Source of the DNA: Pseudomonas sp. B21-040
GTDB taxonomy: Bacteria; Pseudomonadota; Gammaproteobacteria; Pseudomonadales; Pseudomonadaceae
Direction: 5' to 3'
Assembly (NCBI RefSeq): GCF_024748695.1
Contig: NZ_CP087176.1
Location: 6,503,501-6,567,500, forward strand
DNA: 64,000 nt
Part shown: piece after piece, positions 37,621 through 45,462 of the stretch
Position numbering within the stretch: the first letter of the stretch is position 1
Layout: each line of letters opens with the position of its first letter
The notes under the pieces: model-generated
Seen by the model: only the letters and a program-made list of their open reading frames with translations
The model's database searches: none
What the model was told of the DNA's origin: nothing
Translations under genes and position numbers: made by a program

Positions 37621-39371
37621 TGGTACACCTCTCCCTGTGTGCTTTTTACCCGCAGCTCGTGGAACGAATTGAGACTGGCGTAAAGCGCGAAAAACTCGTT
37701 AAGAACAGAAGCGAACACGAACAGGTCGCCTTCGCCGATATAGCCTTCCGGGTCGATGGTCAGCTCGGTGCGCAACCCGCGCACCGGCAAGCCGCGATGC
37801 AAACGGTCGACGTGGTGATGCTTGATCGACTTGAGCCCGCCGAGCAGGCGTTTGCTGACCTTCTCCGCGTGTTGGTCGTAGTAGCGCGGCAGGTCGTAGG
37901 TTTCGAGAATCACCTTCAACGCATTGACGTCGGCCAGCGACAGATAGTTAAGCGACATGTTGCTGATCAGCTTCCACAGGAAGTCACGGTTCAGCGGCGG
38001 CGCGAAACTGGAAGTGGCCGGGGTGATGTTGCGGAAACTCAGGAACTCCGGCGTCTCTTCGCAGGCCACGCAAATGTCGCCGAGCTTGAGCTTGCGCGGC
38101 AGGTTCTGGTTGGTGCACGTCAGCTCGATCGACAGGGTTTCATGGGCTTCGGTGTGGCGGATGCCGAAGCTCAGGTAAGTGTCGAGACCGTCGTGCAGCA
38201 AGGACGAACGCTGGCGAATGCTGTAATGCGGACGGCTGGTGGGCACGTCGAAACTCGGGTCGTGCTCGAAGGATTCGAACGGCACGTATTCCTGATAACC
38301 GAGGCCGCCGGGCTTCCAGCCGGTGACGGTTTCCACCGAAAACACGCCGCAGTTTTCCAGGTCGTATTCGGCGGGCAGCAGCAGGTATTCGTCCTGCTTG
38401 CCGTCGAGGCGAATTGGCAACGCATCGTGCTTGAACAGATTGACGATGGGCGTGCAATAGAGCTTCACGTTGTCCAGCGTCGGACGCATGCGCATGATGC
38501 CGCTCTTGCGAATATCGAAGCGCAATTCCAGGCCGCGCATCTGCTTCAGCGTGTCTTCCGGCAGCGCCTTGAGCAGGTCCAGACCATTGACGTCGACGAA
38601 CAGGAACTTGTCCTGGAAGGCGAAATACTCCTGCAGGTAGCGATAGCCACGGAAGGTGTTCAGCGGATACGGAATCAATGCCTCTTCTTCGGCAAAGCCC
38701 ACCGGCTGCACACGGTCGCCGGGCAGCTTGAACGCCATCGGTTTACCGCTGACACCGTTGATGGGTTTGCCTGCGCCATCCAGCGGGATCAGTTCGATGC
38801 CTTCGAGGTTGCGCAACAGGCTGAGGTACAGCATCTGGCTGATGTAACGCTCGCCAGCGAAGTGCAGGCGCAGACGGTTCAGTTCCAACTCACCCAGATG
38901 ACCGTCCGCGCTCATCTCCAGCCGCAGGCTCAACAACGAACCGTCGCCCTTCACCGAATAGGTCAGCGCGGCCAGATCCAGCGCCTGGACTTCGGTCGGG
39001 TAGCACGTGCGGAAACGGCAGCGCACGTCTTCGATGGGCACGCTTTCAATCGGCGTATCGCGCTCGACTTTCAACGCAGGCCCGGAGCGCTTGAGCGGGT
39101 CGAACTGCAAAATGCTGAACGCCGGCAGCGGGCGCATGTAGTTGGGCCACAGCAGCTGCATCAGCGAATGGCTGAGCTCTGGCAATTCGTCGTCGAGCTT
39201 CTGACGCAGGCGACCGGTCAGGAACGCAAAACCTTCCAGCAACCGCTCCACGTCCGGATCCCGCCCAGCCTGGCCGAGGAAAGGTGCCAACGCGGGACTA
39301 CGCTCGGCGAAACGGCGGCCTAACTGGCGCAGTGCGGTGAGTTCGCTTTGGTAGTAGTGGTTAAAGGACAC
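37584..39371 (-). CDS. tssF: T6SS baseplate protein TssF
   Basis: 595 residues from a GTG start (GTG TCC TTT AAC). The N-terminus (FNHYYQSELTALRQLGRRFA) and LPELSHSLMQLLWPNYMRPL are diagnostic. TssF is the main scaffold of the baseplate wedge in the cytoplasm. Upstream, instead of tssE, lies a block of cargo genes (39396-42991), so tssF is separated from the sheath genes. Confidence 0.95.
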   Translation of the reverse strand: MSFNHYYQSELTALRQLGRRFAERSPALAPFLGQAGRDPDVERLLEGFAFLTGRLRQKLDDELPELSHSLMQLLWPNYMRPLPAFSILQFDPLKRSGPALKVERDTPIESVPIEDVRCRFRTCYPTEVQALDLAALTYSVKGDGSLLSLRLEMSADGHLGELELNRLRLHFAGERYISQMLYLSLLRNLEGIELIPLDGAGKPINGVSGKPMAFKLPGDRVQPVGFAEEEALIPYPLNTFRGYRYLQEYFAFQDKFLFVDVNGLDLLKALPEDTLKQMRGLELRFDIRKSGIMRMRPTLDNVKLYCTPIVNLFKHDALPIRLDGKQDEYLLLPAEYDLENCGVFSVETVTGWKPGGLGYQEYVPFESFEHDPSFDVPTSRPHYSIRQRSSLLHDGLDTYLSFGIRHTEAHETLSIELTCTNQNLPRKLKLGDICVACEETPEFLSFRNITPATSSFAPPLNRDFLWKLISNMSLNYLSLADVNALKVILETYDLPRYYDQHAEKVSKRLLGGLKSIKHHHVDRLHRGLPVRGLRTELTIDPEGYIGEGDLFVFASVLNEFFALYASLNSFHELRVKSTQGEVYQWTPRMGLQPLL

Positions 39372-39395
39372 GGGGTACCTGCCTGGTATTGAATC

Positions 39396-39824
39396 TCATG
39401 AATAAAACGTCCTGTAGAGCGCTACCGTCAGACCCGCACAGACGTAGCCGGCGATCAGGAGGTACGGCACGATCAGGATCCAGCCGTAGGCCATGTAAGA
39501 GTCACTGAGCTGCCCGGCGACCAGACTGAACAAGCCATAAAGCATCCATGGCACGGCGTAGAACGGAATGAACTTCAACGGCGCCAACCAGACCATCCGC
39601 AGCGCTTGTTGCTCGCTACGGTTCTTGGCGGATCGAGAAGTCCACAGCGAAAACATCAACAGACCGGGGATGCCCCACCACAACAGGTACACCCAATGGG
39701 TCTCGGATGAGTCGAACGTGGAGTACTCGCCAATCCACAGGCCATAGGAAAAAATCGCCAGCACCGCCAGCAATGGCCACCACAAGGCAACCATGAAGAA
39801 ACTCAGTTGCGCTCGGCTAAGCAT
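39396..39824 (-). CDS. Small membrane protein in the T6SS cargo block (4 spans)
   Basis: 142 residues from the ATG at 39824, overlapping the preceding gene by 8 bases. Four hydrophobic segments (AQLSFFMVALWWPLLAVLAI; WVYLLWWGIPGLLMFSLWT; FIPFYAVPWMLYGLFSLVAG; YGWILIVPYLLIAGYVCAGL) predict an inner-membrane protein. No family recognised. It is the last of several membrane proteins downstream of the PAAR/DUF6402 genes, so an immunity or accessory role is possible. Confidence 0.68.
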   Translation of the reverse strand: MLSRAQLSFFMVALWWPLLAVLAIFSYGLWIGEYSTFDSSETHWVYLLWWGIPGLLMFSLWTSRSAKNRSEQQALRMVWLAPLKFIPFYAVPWMLYGLFSLVAGQLSDSYMAYGWILIVPYLLIAGYVCAGLTVALYRTFYS

Positions 39825-40239
39825 GGTCGGCCCCCGACGCGAGCTTCGAGGCTTTTGCGCCAACTACTTTGCGCTTGTACCAGCCATCCAGCCCGGTGCT
39901 GAGAAGGATCCCCGTCAAGGTGAATATTCCTTGGCCGATGCCATAGAGCAGCGCCCGTAGCGGATGATGCGGCAGCATCCACAGGAGAATTAGTCCTACC
40001 CAGATCGCCCACAGGATCAACTTCACACGTAGCACAGGAATCAGCGCCAGCACCGCGTTGAAGACAAGGAAAAACTCGTAGAGGAATTTGCTGGTAAGAC
40101 GAATGTTCACGCCACGGGAGGTCAAGCCGCCGTAGGTCGAGATGTACCAGTCGGCCGCGAAGTTATTCAGAAACGCGTAACCCACACAGAAAACACTGTG
40201 GATCAACAGGCAGCAGACGATGCGGGCCAGCATGTTCAT
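39817..40239 (-). CDS. Small membrane protein in the T6SS cargo block (3-4 spans)
   Basis: 140 residues from the ATG at 40239, which overlaps the upstream gene stop (ATGA) and fits far better than any upstream in-frame start. Hydrophobic stretches: MLARIVCCLLIHSVFCVGYA, FFLVFNAVLALIPVLRVKLI and LILWAIWVGLILLWMLPHHP, then LYGIGQGIFTLTGILLS. The tail is basic. Not a family I can name; part of the translationally coupled chain. Confidence 0.68.
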   Translation of the reverse strand: MNMLARIVCCLLIHSVFCVGYAFLNNFAADWYISTYGGLTSRGVNIRLTSKFLYEFFLVFNAVLALIPVLRVKLILWAIWVGLILLWMLPHHPLRALLYGIGQGIFTLTGILLSTGLDGWYKRKVVGAKASKLASGADHA

Positions 40240-40457
40240 GCGGGACGCACCGAGGAGTAACAGCTGCCCACGATTTCGATGGCCACCAATGAAATCAGGA
40301 CCATGAACGTCAGCGAGCGATGCAGCCATGACTGACGCAGTCGCTTGCTGATCGCCGTGACAATCAGCAGAAAACTCAAGATCGCGATGCCGCCGAACAG
40401 ATTGCTGTCGGCGATGAACATCAGATACATGCGCATCTCGTCCGATACGTCGATCAT
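40236..40457 (-). CDS. Two-span 73-residue membrane protein in the cargo block
   Basis: Starts at the ATG at 40457, which overlaps the stop of the 43-residue gene, and ends in ATGA with the next. Two spans are visible (LFGGIAILSFLLIVTAISKR; SLTFMVLISLVAIEIVGSCY). The small size and the coupling at both ends suggest one functional set with its neighbours. Family unknown. Confidence 0.62.
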   Translation of the reverse strand: MIDVSDEMRMYLMFIADSNLFGGIAILSFLLIVTAISKRLRQSWLHRSLTFMVLISLVAIEIVGSCYSSVRPA

Positions 40458-40585
40458 GGGCAAAAGGCTCCATCCTCGAGGGTCCAGCTGCGCTGATAAC
40501 CATCACGTTCACGTTTGACGGATTGCAGGGCGTAGAAATGGAGATGAGGCCCGACCTCTTTTTGCTGTTCTTTTTGCTCGTCCAT
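40454..40585 (-). CDS. 43-residue charged microprotein in the cargo block
   Basis: Frame MDEQKEQQKEVGPHLHFYAL then QSVKRERDGYQRSWTLEDGA and FCP-stop. It is soluble, hydrophilic and without signal peptide. Support: the start lies 3 bases after the preceding gene and the stop overlaps the next start (CCATGA), so it fills an otherwise unexplained gap in a chain of overlapping genes. No family recognised. Confidence 0.55.
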   Translation of the reverse strand: MDEQKEQQKEVGPHLHFYALQSVKRERDGYQRSWTLEDGAFCP

Positions 40586-40587
40586 GA

Positions 40588-41097
40588 TTACCGGTCTCTC
40601 GCTTTTTCAGGCGTCATCGCCGTGCTGGTGTGTAGATAAAGTTGTTCGCCGTCAAACCCTGTAATACCGGCAGCGCTCAGAGGAAAACCGTCTTTCGTGC
40701 TGTATCGAACCCAGCCTTGCGACCACATATCGCCATTCTCGTGACGAACCTGTACGTAGTAATTTGGTGCTTCGGCCTTGGAGACTTCGATAAATACCCC
40801 ACCATCTTCGCCACCCACCCAAAGCGCATTGGGATGAGCAATCAAAGTCGGGGCGACGGACCGTTCCATACGCAACAGCACAGCAAACAAAACCAAAATC
40901 GCCAGCAGCCCAATGGAGCTCAGGAAAGCGATAAGCAAAGTAATGGACAGGCGCTTTTTATCCGTGCACTGGCACAACTCCCCCTCCCTAGTGAGCCTGG
41001 ACATCAGATCTCCAGAACCTTGTGTGGGGTGTTGCTGATAAATATGCTCAATACACTTCCCCTCCAATCCGACAGTTTGCTTATTCTTTTCCGTCAT
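40588..41097 (-). CDS. Single-span membrane protein in the cargo block
   Basis: 169 residues. A cytoplasmic N-terminus rich in charged residues and two or three Cys (EGELCQCTDKK), one span (LSITLLIAFLSSIGLLAILV), and a C-terminal domain predicted to be periplasmic (WVGGEDGGVFIEVSKAEAPN; GWVRYSTKDGFPLSAAGITG). It overlaps the upstream gene by 17 bases. The topology suits an immunity protein facing the periplasm, but no family is recognised. Confidence 0.65.
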   Translation of the reverse strand: MTEKNKQTVGLEGKCIEHIYQQHPTQGSGDLMSRLTREGELCQCTDKKRLSITLLIAFLSSIGLLAILVLFAVLLRMERSVAPTLIAHPNALWVGGEDGGVFIEVSKAEAPNYYVQVRHENGDMWSQGWVRYSTKDGFPLSAAGITGFDGEQLYLHTSTAMTPEKARDR

Positions 41098-41482
41098 CTA
41101 ACGGCGCGCACGCTGTAATACTCCACCCTTCGTACCCGGTTGAAGTTGGATAAATCGCATGACCATTAACCCATTGCGAGCGCTCATCTGTCGTGAATTC
41201 ATTCTGCCAAAGCAGCCACTCAGACGACTTCAGCAACTCACCGTCAACGCTATACACTCGAAAAAACGCTTCACTAGTGAAAAGCTTTACAAATTTCCCT
41301 GCGACGCCAAAATTAGAATACTTCGGTATATACGAATTAATATAACAAGTTTTAGCTTCATTCCAAGTCGTGGAATAAACTTCCGCCGTAACGGCAGCCC
41401 CATGCTTAATGTATAGCCAAACGGAAACAAGCGCGCCTACTACAAGCAATATCAGCACCAACAAATACGACATTTTTTTCAT
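41081..41482 (-). CDS. Membrane-anchored candidate immunity protein for the DUF6402 protein
   Basis: 133 residues from the ATG at 41482; a GTG at 41488 overlapping the upstream stop is an alternative. One N-terminal anchor (SYLLVLILLVVGALVSVWLY) is followed by a predicted periplasmic domain with two Cys (AKTCYINSYIPKYSNFG; GWSITACAPLDDG). The immediate downstream position to the DUF6402 gene is where immunity genes usually sit. Low GC. Confidence 0.62.
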   Translation of the reverse strand: MKKMSYLLVLILLVVGALVSVWLYIKHGAAVTAEVYSTTWNEAKTCYINSYIPKYSNFGVAGKFVKLFTSEAFFRVYSVDGELLKSSEWLLWQNEFTTDERSQWVNGHAIYPTSTGYEGWSITACAPLDDGKE

Positions 41483-41484
41483 AA

Positions 41485-42456
41485 TCACTTAGACCCAGAG
41501 CGAGATAGGTACTCTTCAAAATCGATAGGACCAAGATGAATTATAAAAGACACGTCATACAATTTGACCGTCGTATAAATCATCATATCTCCACCCTTCC
41601 CGTTCACTTGCCGATATTTATTAAAGTGCCCATTCGTCACTTTGTGATATTCGACTCCGGCTTTTTCAATCAACGCAGGCTCGGCAAAATAGTCAATCGG
41701 ACCGGGCCGGGTTACCCCTTCAGGCGCCCAATAGCCCAATAATTGATCGTCCCCGGCATTGAGAAAGTCGTAAGTATCCCGAACGTAAAGGCCAACCTGC
41801 TCTATTTCTATTGCGGGAAAGCCATGATCGTTTTGAATAGTGCGAAATTTAGTTGCCGCGACTTTTACGACGAAAGTCCCTAAAGCGCCGTATACATCAT
41901 CCAACGCATCCGTAGCCTTTTCCCAATCTTTAGCCCCGAACCTAATCAAATTAAATTGGGATATATCCTCCAACTCAATAGCTGTTTTATCACTGTAATC
42001 CAGGTATGCGCTTTTTAGCTTCTTTGACTTTGCATCCAGCAAGCCAAGTCGCTGGAGTCGCGTCATCAATACGATCAGCCCTTTAGAAAGCTCGTCGAGC
42101 GAACCTTTTACTCTACCGGCACTTCCGTTAAATTCTGATGTTGATGATAGCTCAGCAATATACTCATCAACTTTTGGCTTTACACGCTTCGACCCAGTAA
42201 ACAACCACTCAAACGGTATATCAGTTATAAGCTTATCCGCACTCAAGGTACTCGCTGCTATGTCACCTTGCTTAACAGATTTTGGCAACTCATAGGGCTC
42301 ACCAGCGAACCACTTCCGCATGACACGAGCGGCCACCGTCCAACCCAATTTATCCATAACTTTAGGAATTGAAGAAAGCTGAAAAACCTTAGCTTGAACG
42401 CTTTGACCTTCTTTATTCTGAGCTGGAGTCAGAGGAGCTTTGATCGGCGCGGGCAT
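41485..42456 (-). CDS. DUF6402 family protein, candidate T6SS effector
   Basis: 323 residues from the ATG at 42456 (GAGGT about 9 bases upstream; the in-frame TTG at 42480 is less likely). No signal peptide and no membrane segment. The C-terminal half (IEQVGLYVRDTYDFLNAGDD; QLLGYWAPEGVTRPGPIDYF; HFNKYRQVNGKGGDMMIYTT) carries the DUF6402 signature. Next to PAAR genes in Pseudomonas this family is usually treated as secreted cargo, but no activity is known to me and I see no catalytic motif. GC content is well below the flanking tss genes, suggesting acquisition as a module. Confidence 0.7.
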   Translation of the reverse strand: MPAPIKAPLTPAQNKEGQSVQAKVFQLSSIPKVMDKLGWTVAARVMRKWFAGEPYELPKSVKQGDIAASTLSADKLITDIPFEWLFTGSKRVKPKVDEYIAELSSTSEFNGSAGRVKGSLDELSKGLIVLMTRLQRLGLLDAKSKKLKSAYLDYSDKTAIELEDISQFNLIRFGAKDWEKATDALDDVYGALGTFVVKVAATKFRTIQNDHGFPAIEIEQVGLYVRDTYDFLNAGDDQLLGYWAPEGVTRPGPIDYFAEPALIEKAGVEYHKVTNGHFNKYRQVNGKGGDMMIYTTVKLYDVSFIIHLGPIDFEEYLSRSGSK

Positions 42457-42466
42457 GGAATAAACC

Positions 42467-42991
42467 TCAGCAAATGGCAATAGAGTTTTGAGGTTCTAAA
42501 AGCAACGTAACCCCTTCAGCAATTGAGGAGCCAATTACCGAAGTTTTTCCTTCACTATCCGTGACACCTGTTATTTCTTTTCCTGAGTCCGTGCGGATTG
42601 TGTATCCGCGATCCGCTATCGGCGCGCCTGTCTCGGGATCAGTCACAACGAAGTGTTCGGTAAACGGCCACTGAATTTCCACCGGCAACGGAGGAACAAA
42701 CGGCACCGCCGAATGCGAATTCCCGATAATCACTGTCCCGGACCCGGCCGTAACCTTGTTGCCATGAGTCCCGACGGAATCCACCGTCGCAGCCGGTTTG
42801 CCGTTAATCAAAACCGTCGTCGCCAACCCGCCCGACATCGCACCACCACACGCCGAGGCATCGCCTTGGCGGGCGGCCGCGAGGCCGTCGAAGAACACGT
42901 CGCCGGAACCGGCGGCGATCGGGTTGGTGCCGTGGCCGGGGAGCGGGCAAGCGGTGGGGTCGGATACACGTGCTGCGGGTTTGCCGGACAT
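42467..42991 (-). CDS. PAAR-domain spike-tip protein with C-terminal extension
   Basis: 174 residues. A PAAR domain (residues about 1-95, SGKPAARVSDPTACPLPGHG; KVTAGSGTVIIGNSHSA) caps the VgrG spike. The extra 75 residues (EHFVVTDPETGAPIADRGYT; SGKEITGVTDSEGKTSVIGS) look like a transthyretin/Ig-type beta-sandwich that probably docks cargo, here the DUF6402 protein encoded 10 bases downstream. PAAR genes are not normally inside the tssE-tssF interval, so it probably came with the cargo block. Confidence 0.88.
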   Translation of the reverse strand: MSGKPAARVSDPTACPLPGHGTNPIAAGSGDVFFDGLAAARQGDASACGGAMSGGLATTVLINGKPAATVDSVGTHGNKVTAGSGTVIIGNSHSAVPFVPPLPVEIQWPFTEHFVVTDPETGAPIADRGYTIRTDSGKEITGVTDSEGKTSVIGSSIAEGVTLLLEPQNSIAIC

Positions 42992-43001
42992 ACGAATCTC
43001 C

Positions 43002-43409
43002 TTAGTTGACCTTCACTTGACCGCTGCCATCCAGGCGCGCGGCGAAACTGACCTGACGCTTGAAACCATCAACTTCCAGCAGCCCTTCGATGCTGAAGGA
43101 CAGGCGAAGCTGATCGTGGTCACGCGGCAGGGAGATGACACGCACATTGCTCAGGCGTGGCTCGTAGGCTTCGATGAAATTTTCGATGGCCAGACGAGCC
43201 TGACTCAGGGAGTCGTGCAGGCTCAGACGCATGTCATTGAGATCGGGTAGCCCGTAATCGGACAGCGTTTGCACGCTGCCCGCACGGGTGCTGAGCATCT
43301 TGGCCAGATGGGCAGCCACGGACGCCGTGGCGGATACCTCGCGGCTCCAGCCGACGCGTTTGTCCGCGTCGCCACCCAGGCGTTCGAAAAGGCTGCCGTA
43401 TCCAGTCAT
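43002..43409 (-). CDS. tssE: T6SS baseplate protein TssE (gp25-like)
   Basis: 135 residues of the T4 gp25 family: GSLFERLGGDADKRVGW at the start and the conserved AIENFIEAYEPRLSNVRV. TssE connects the baseplate to the sheath and starts sheath polymerisation. 13 bases after tssC; the next gene is the PAAR protein rather than the expected tssF. Confidence 0.95.
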   Translation of the reverse strand: MTGYGSLFERLGGDADKRVGWSREVSATASVAAHLAKMLSTRAGSVQTLSDYGLPDLNDMRLSLHDSLSQARLAIENFIEAYEPRLSNVRVISLPRDHDQLRLSFSIEGLLEVDGFKRQVSFAARLDGSGQVKVN

Positions 43410-43422
43410 GAGTTAGCTCCGC

Positions 43423-44898
43423 TTACTCTTTGTCCAGCTTGCCAACCAGCGACAGGGTGAAATCGGCACCCATGTACTTGAAGTGCGGGCGCACGTTCAG
43501 GCTGACGCGGTACCAGCCAGGCTCGCCTTCGACATCGCTGACGATGATCTGGGCAGCGCGCAGTGGACGACGGCCACGGACTTCGGCGCTCGGGTTTTCC
43601 TGGTCGGCCACGTATTGGCGAATCCACTTGTTGAGTTCCAGCTCGAGGTCGGTACGTTCTTTCCACGAACCGAGTTGCTCGCGCTGCAGCACTTTCAAGT
43701 AGTGAGCCAGGCGGTTGACGATCATCATGTACGGCAGTTGGGTGCCGAGCTTGTAGTTCAGCTCTGCCGCCTTGCCTTCTGCGCTGATGCCGAAGAACTT
43801 CGGCTTCTGCACCGAGCTTGCGGAGAAGAACGCCGCGTTGTCGGAGCCTTTACGCATGGTCAGGGAGATGAAGCCTTCCTCGGCCAGTTCGTATTCACGA
43901 CGGTCGCTAACCAGAACCTCGGTAGGAATCTTGGTTTCGATTTCGCCCATGCTTTCGAAGTGGTGCAACGGCAGGTCTTCCACCGCGCCACCGCTTTGCG
44001 GGCCGATGATGTTCGGGCACCAGCGGAATTTGGCGAAGCTGTCGGTCAACTTGGTGCCGAACGCGTAGGCGGTGTTGCCCCACAGGTAGTGTTCGTGGCT
44101 GTTGGCGACGGTTTCTTTGTAGACGAACGATTTGACCGGGTTGTCTTCCGGGTCGTACGGGTTACGCAGCAGGAAACGCGGCACGGTCAGGCCGACGTAA
44201 CGGGAGTCTTCCGACTGACGGAAGCTCTGCCATTTGGCGAATTGCGGGCCTTCGAAGTGATCTTTCAGGTCCTTCAGGTCCGGCAGGCCGGTGAAGCTTT
44301 CCAGGCCGAAGAATTTCGGCCCGGCCGCGGCAATGAACGGCGCGTGGGACATGCAGGCAACGCTGGACACGTACTGCATCAGTTTCACGTCCGGCGAGCT
44401 TGGGGACATGAAGTAGTTGGCGATGATCGCGCCTACAGGCTGACCACCGAACTGGCCGTATTCAGCGGTGTAGATGTGCTTGTACAGGCCCGACTGCATC
44501 ACTTCCGGCGAATCTTCGAAGTCGTCCAGCAGGTCGTCCTTGGAGACGTTGAGGATTTCGATCTTGATGTTTTCGCGGAAGTTGGTGCGGTCGACCAGCA
44601 ACTGCAGGCCACGCCACGACGATTCCAGGGACTGGAAGTCCGGGTGGTGCAGGATCTCGTCCATCTGGCGGCTGAGCTTGGCATCGATCTCGGCGATCAT
44701 GCGGTCAACCATGGCTTTCTTGACCGGCTCGCCGTTGTTCTGCGGCTTGAGCAGCTCTTCGATGAAGGCCGACACACCGCGTTTGGCGATGTCGTAGGCT
44801 TCGTCGTCCGGAGTCAGGCGGGTTTCGGCGATGATGCTGTCGAGAATGCTGTATTCGCCGTTCTCGTTGCTCTTTTGCTGTGCTGCGCTAGTGCTCAT
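43423..44898 (-). CDS. tssC: T6SS contractile sheath large subunit TssC (VipB)
   Basis: 491 residues. With TssB it forms the contractile sheath around the Hcp tube. Diagnostic segments are SLESSWRGLQLLVDRTNFRE, GAIIANYFMSPSSPDVKLMQ and the C-terminal LNVRPHFKYMGADFTLSLVG. No internal defects. tssB lies 28 bases upstream. Confidence 0.97.
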   Translation of the reverse strand: MSTSAAQQKSNENGEYSILDSIIAETRLTPDDEAYDIAKRGVSAFIEELLKPQNNGEPVKKAMVDRMIAEIDAKLSRQMDEILHHPDFQSLESSWRGLQLLVDRTNFRENIKIEILNVSKDDLLDDFEDSPEVMQSGLYKHIYTAEYGQFGGQPVGAIIANYFMSPSSPDVKLMQYVSSVACMSHAPFIAAAGPKFFGLESFTGLPDLKDLKDHFEGPQFAKWQSFRQSEDSRYVGLTVPRFLLRNPYDPEDNPVKSFVYKETVANSHEHYLWGNTAYAFGTKLTDSFAKFRWCPNIIGPQSGGAVEDLPLHHFESMGEIETKIPTEVLVSDRREYELAEEGFISLTMRKGSDNAAFFSASSVQKPKFFGISAEGKAAELNYKLGTQLPYMMIVNRLAHYLKVLQREQLGSWKERTDLELELNKWIRQYVADQENPSAEVRGRRPLRAAQIIVSDVEGEPGWYRVSLNVRPHFKYMGADFTLSLVGKLDKE

Positions 44899-44926
44899 TG
44901 TGTTGGCTTCCTTGGCTGATGGAGAC

Positions 44927-45430
44927 TCAGGCGTCCTGGGCGGCGGCGTTCAGGCCCAGCTCACCGAGTACGCGACCGCGGGATTCGTCGTCGGCGAGCA
45001 CGCCTTCGATGGCTTTGCGGAACGCAGGTGCGTTACCCAGCGGGCCTTTGAGGGCCACCAGCGCGTCGCGCAGTTCCATCAGTTTTTTCAGCTCGGGCAC
45101 TTGCTCGACCAGGCTGGCCGGGTTGAAGTCCTTCATCGAGTTGACGCGCAGTTTCACGGCCAGTTCTTCAGTGTCGCTTTCTTCCTGAAGACGGTTCGGT
45201 ACGCTCAGTGTCAGGCTCAGCTCTTGCTTGGCCAGTACTTCGTCGAAGGTCATCTTGTCGATGCTGATCGGCTTGCGATCTTCGACTTTGCGTTCGTCCT
45301 TGCGGTGGGTGTAGTCACCGATTGCCAGTAGTTTCAACGGCAGTTCGATCTCTTCCTGTGCACCACCGGTGGCAGGTTTGAAAGTGACGTTGATGCGTTC
45401 CTTGGGGGCTACCGAGCCTTCTTTGGCCAT
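44927..45430 (-). CDS. tssB: T6SS contractile sheath small subunit TssB (VipA)
   Basis: 167 residues from the ATG at 45430 (MAKEGSVAPKERINVTFKPA); longer upstream starts would add a basic stretch absent from the family. It carries KERINVTFKPATGGAQEEIE and the LAVKLRVNSMKDFNPASLVE segment. Pairs with TssC; the interface helix is recognised by ClpV after contraction. Confidence 0.96.
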   Translation of the reverse strand: MAKEGSVAPKERINVTFKPATGGAQEEIELPLKLLAIGDYTHRKDERKVEDRKPISIDKMTFDEVLAKQELSLTLSVPNRLQEESDTEELAVKLRVNSMKDFNPASLVEQVPELKKLMELRDALVALKGPLGNAPAFRKAIEGVLADDESRGRVLGELGLNAAAQDA

Positions 45431-45462
45431 GGCTTTTCTCCTTGCGGTTGTGGCCCTGGGGC

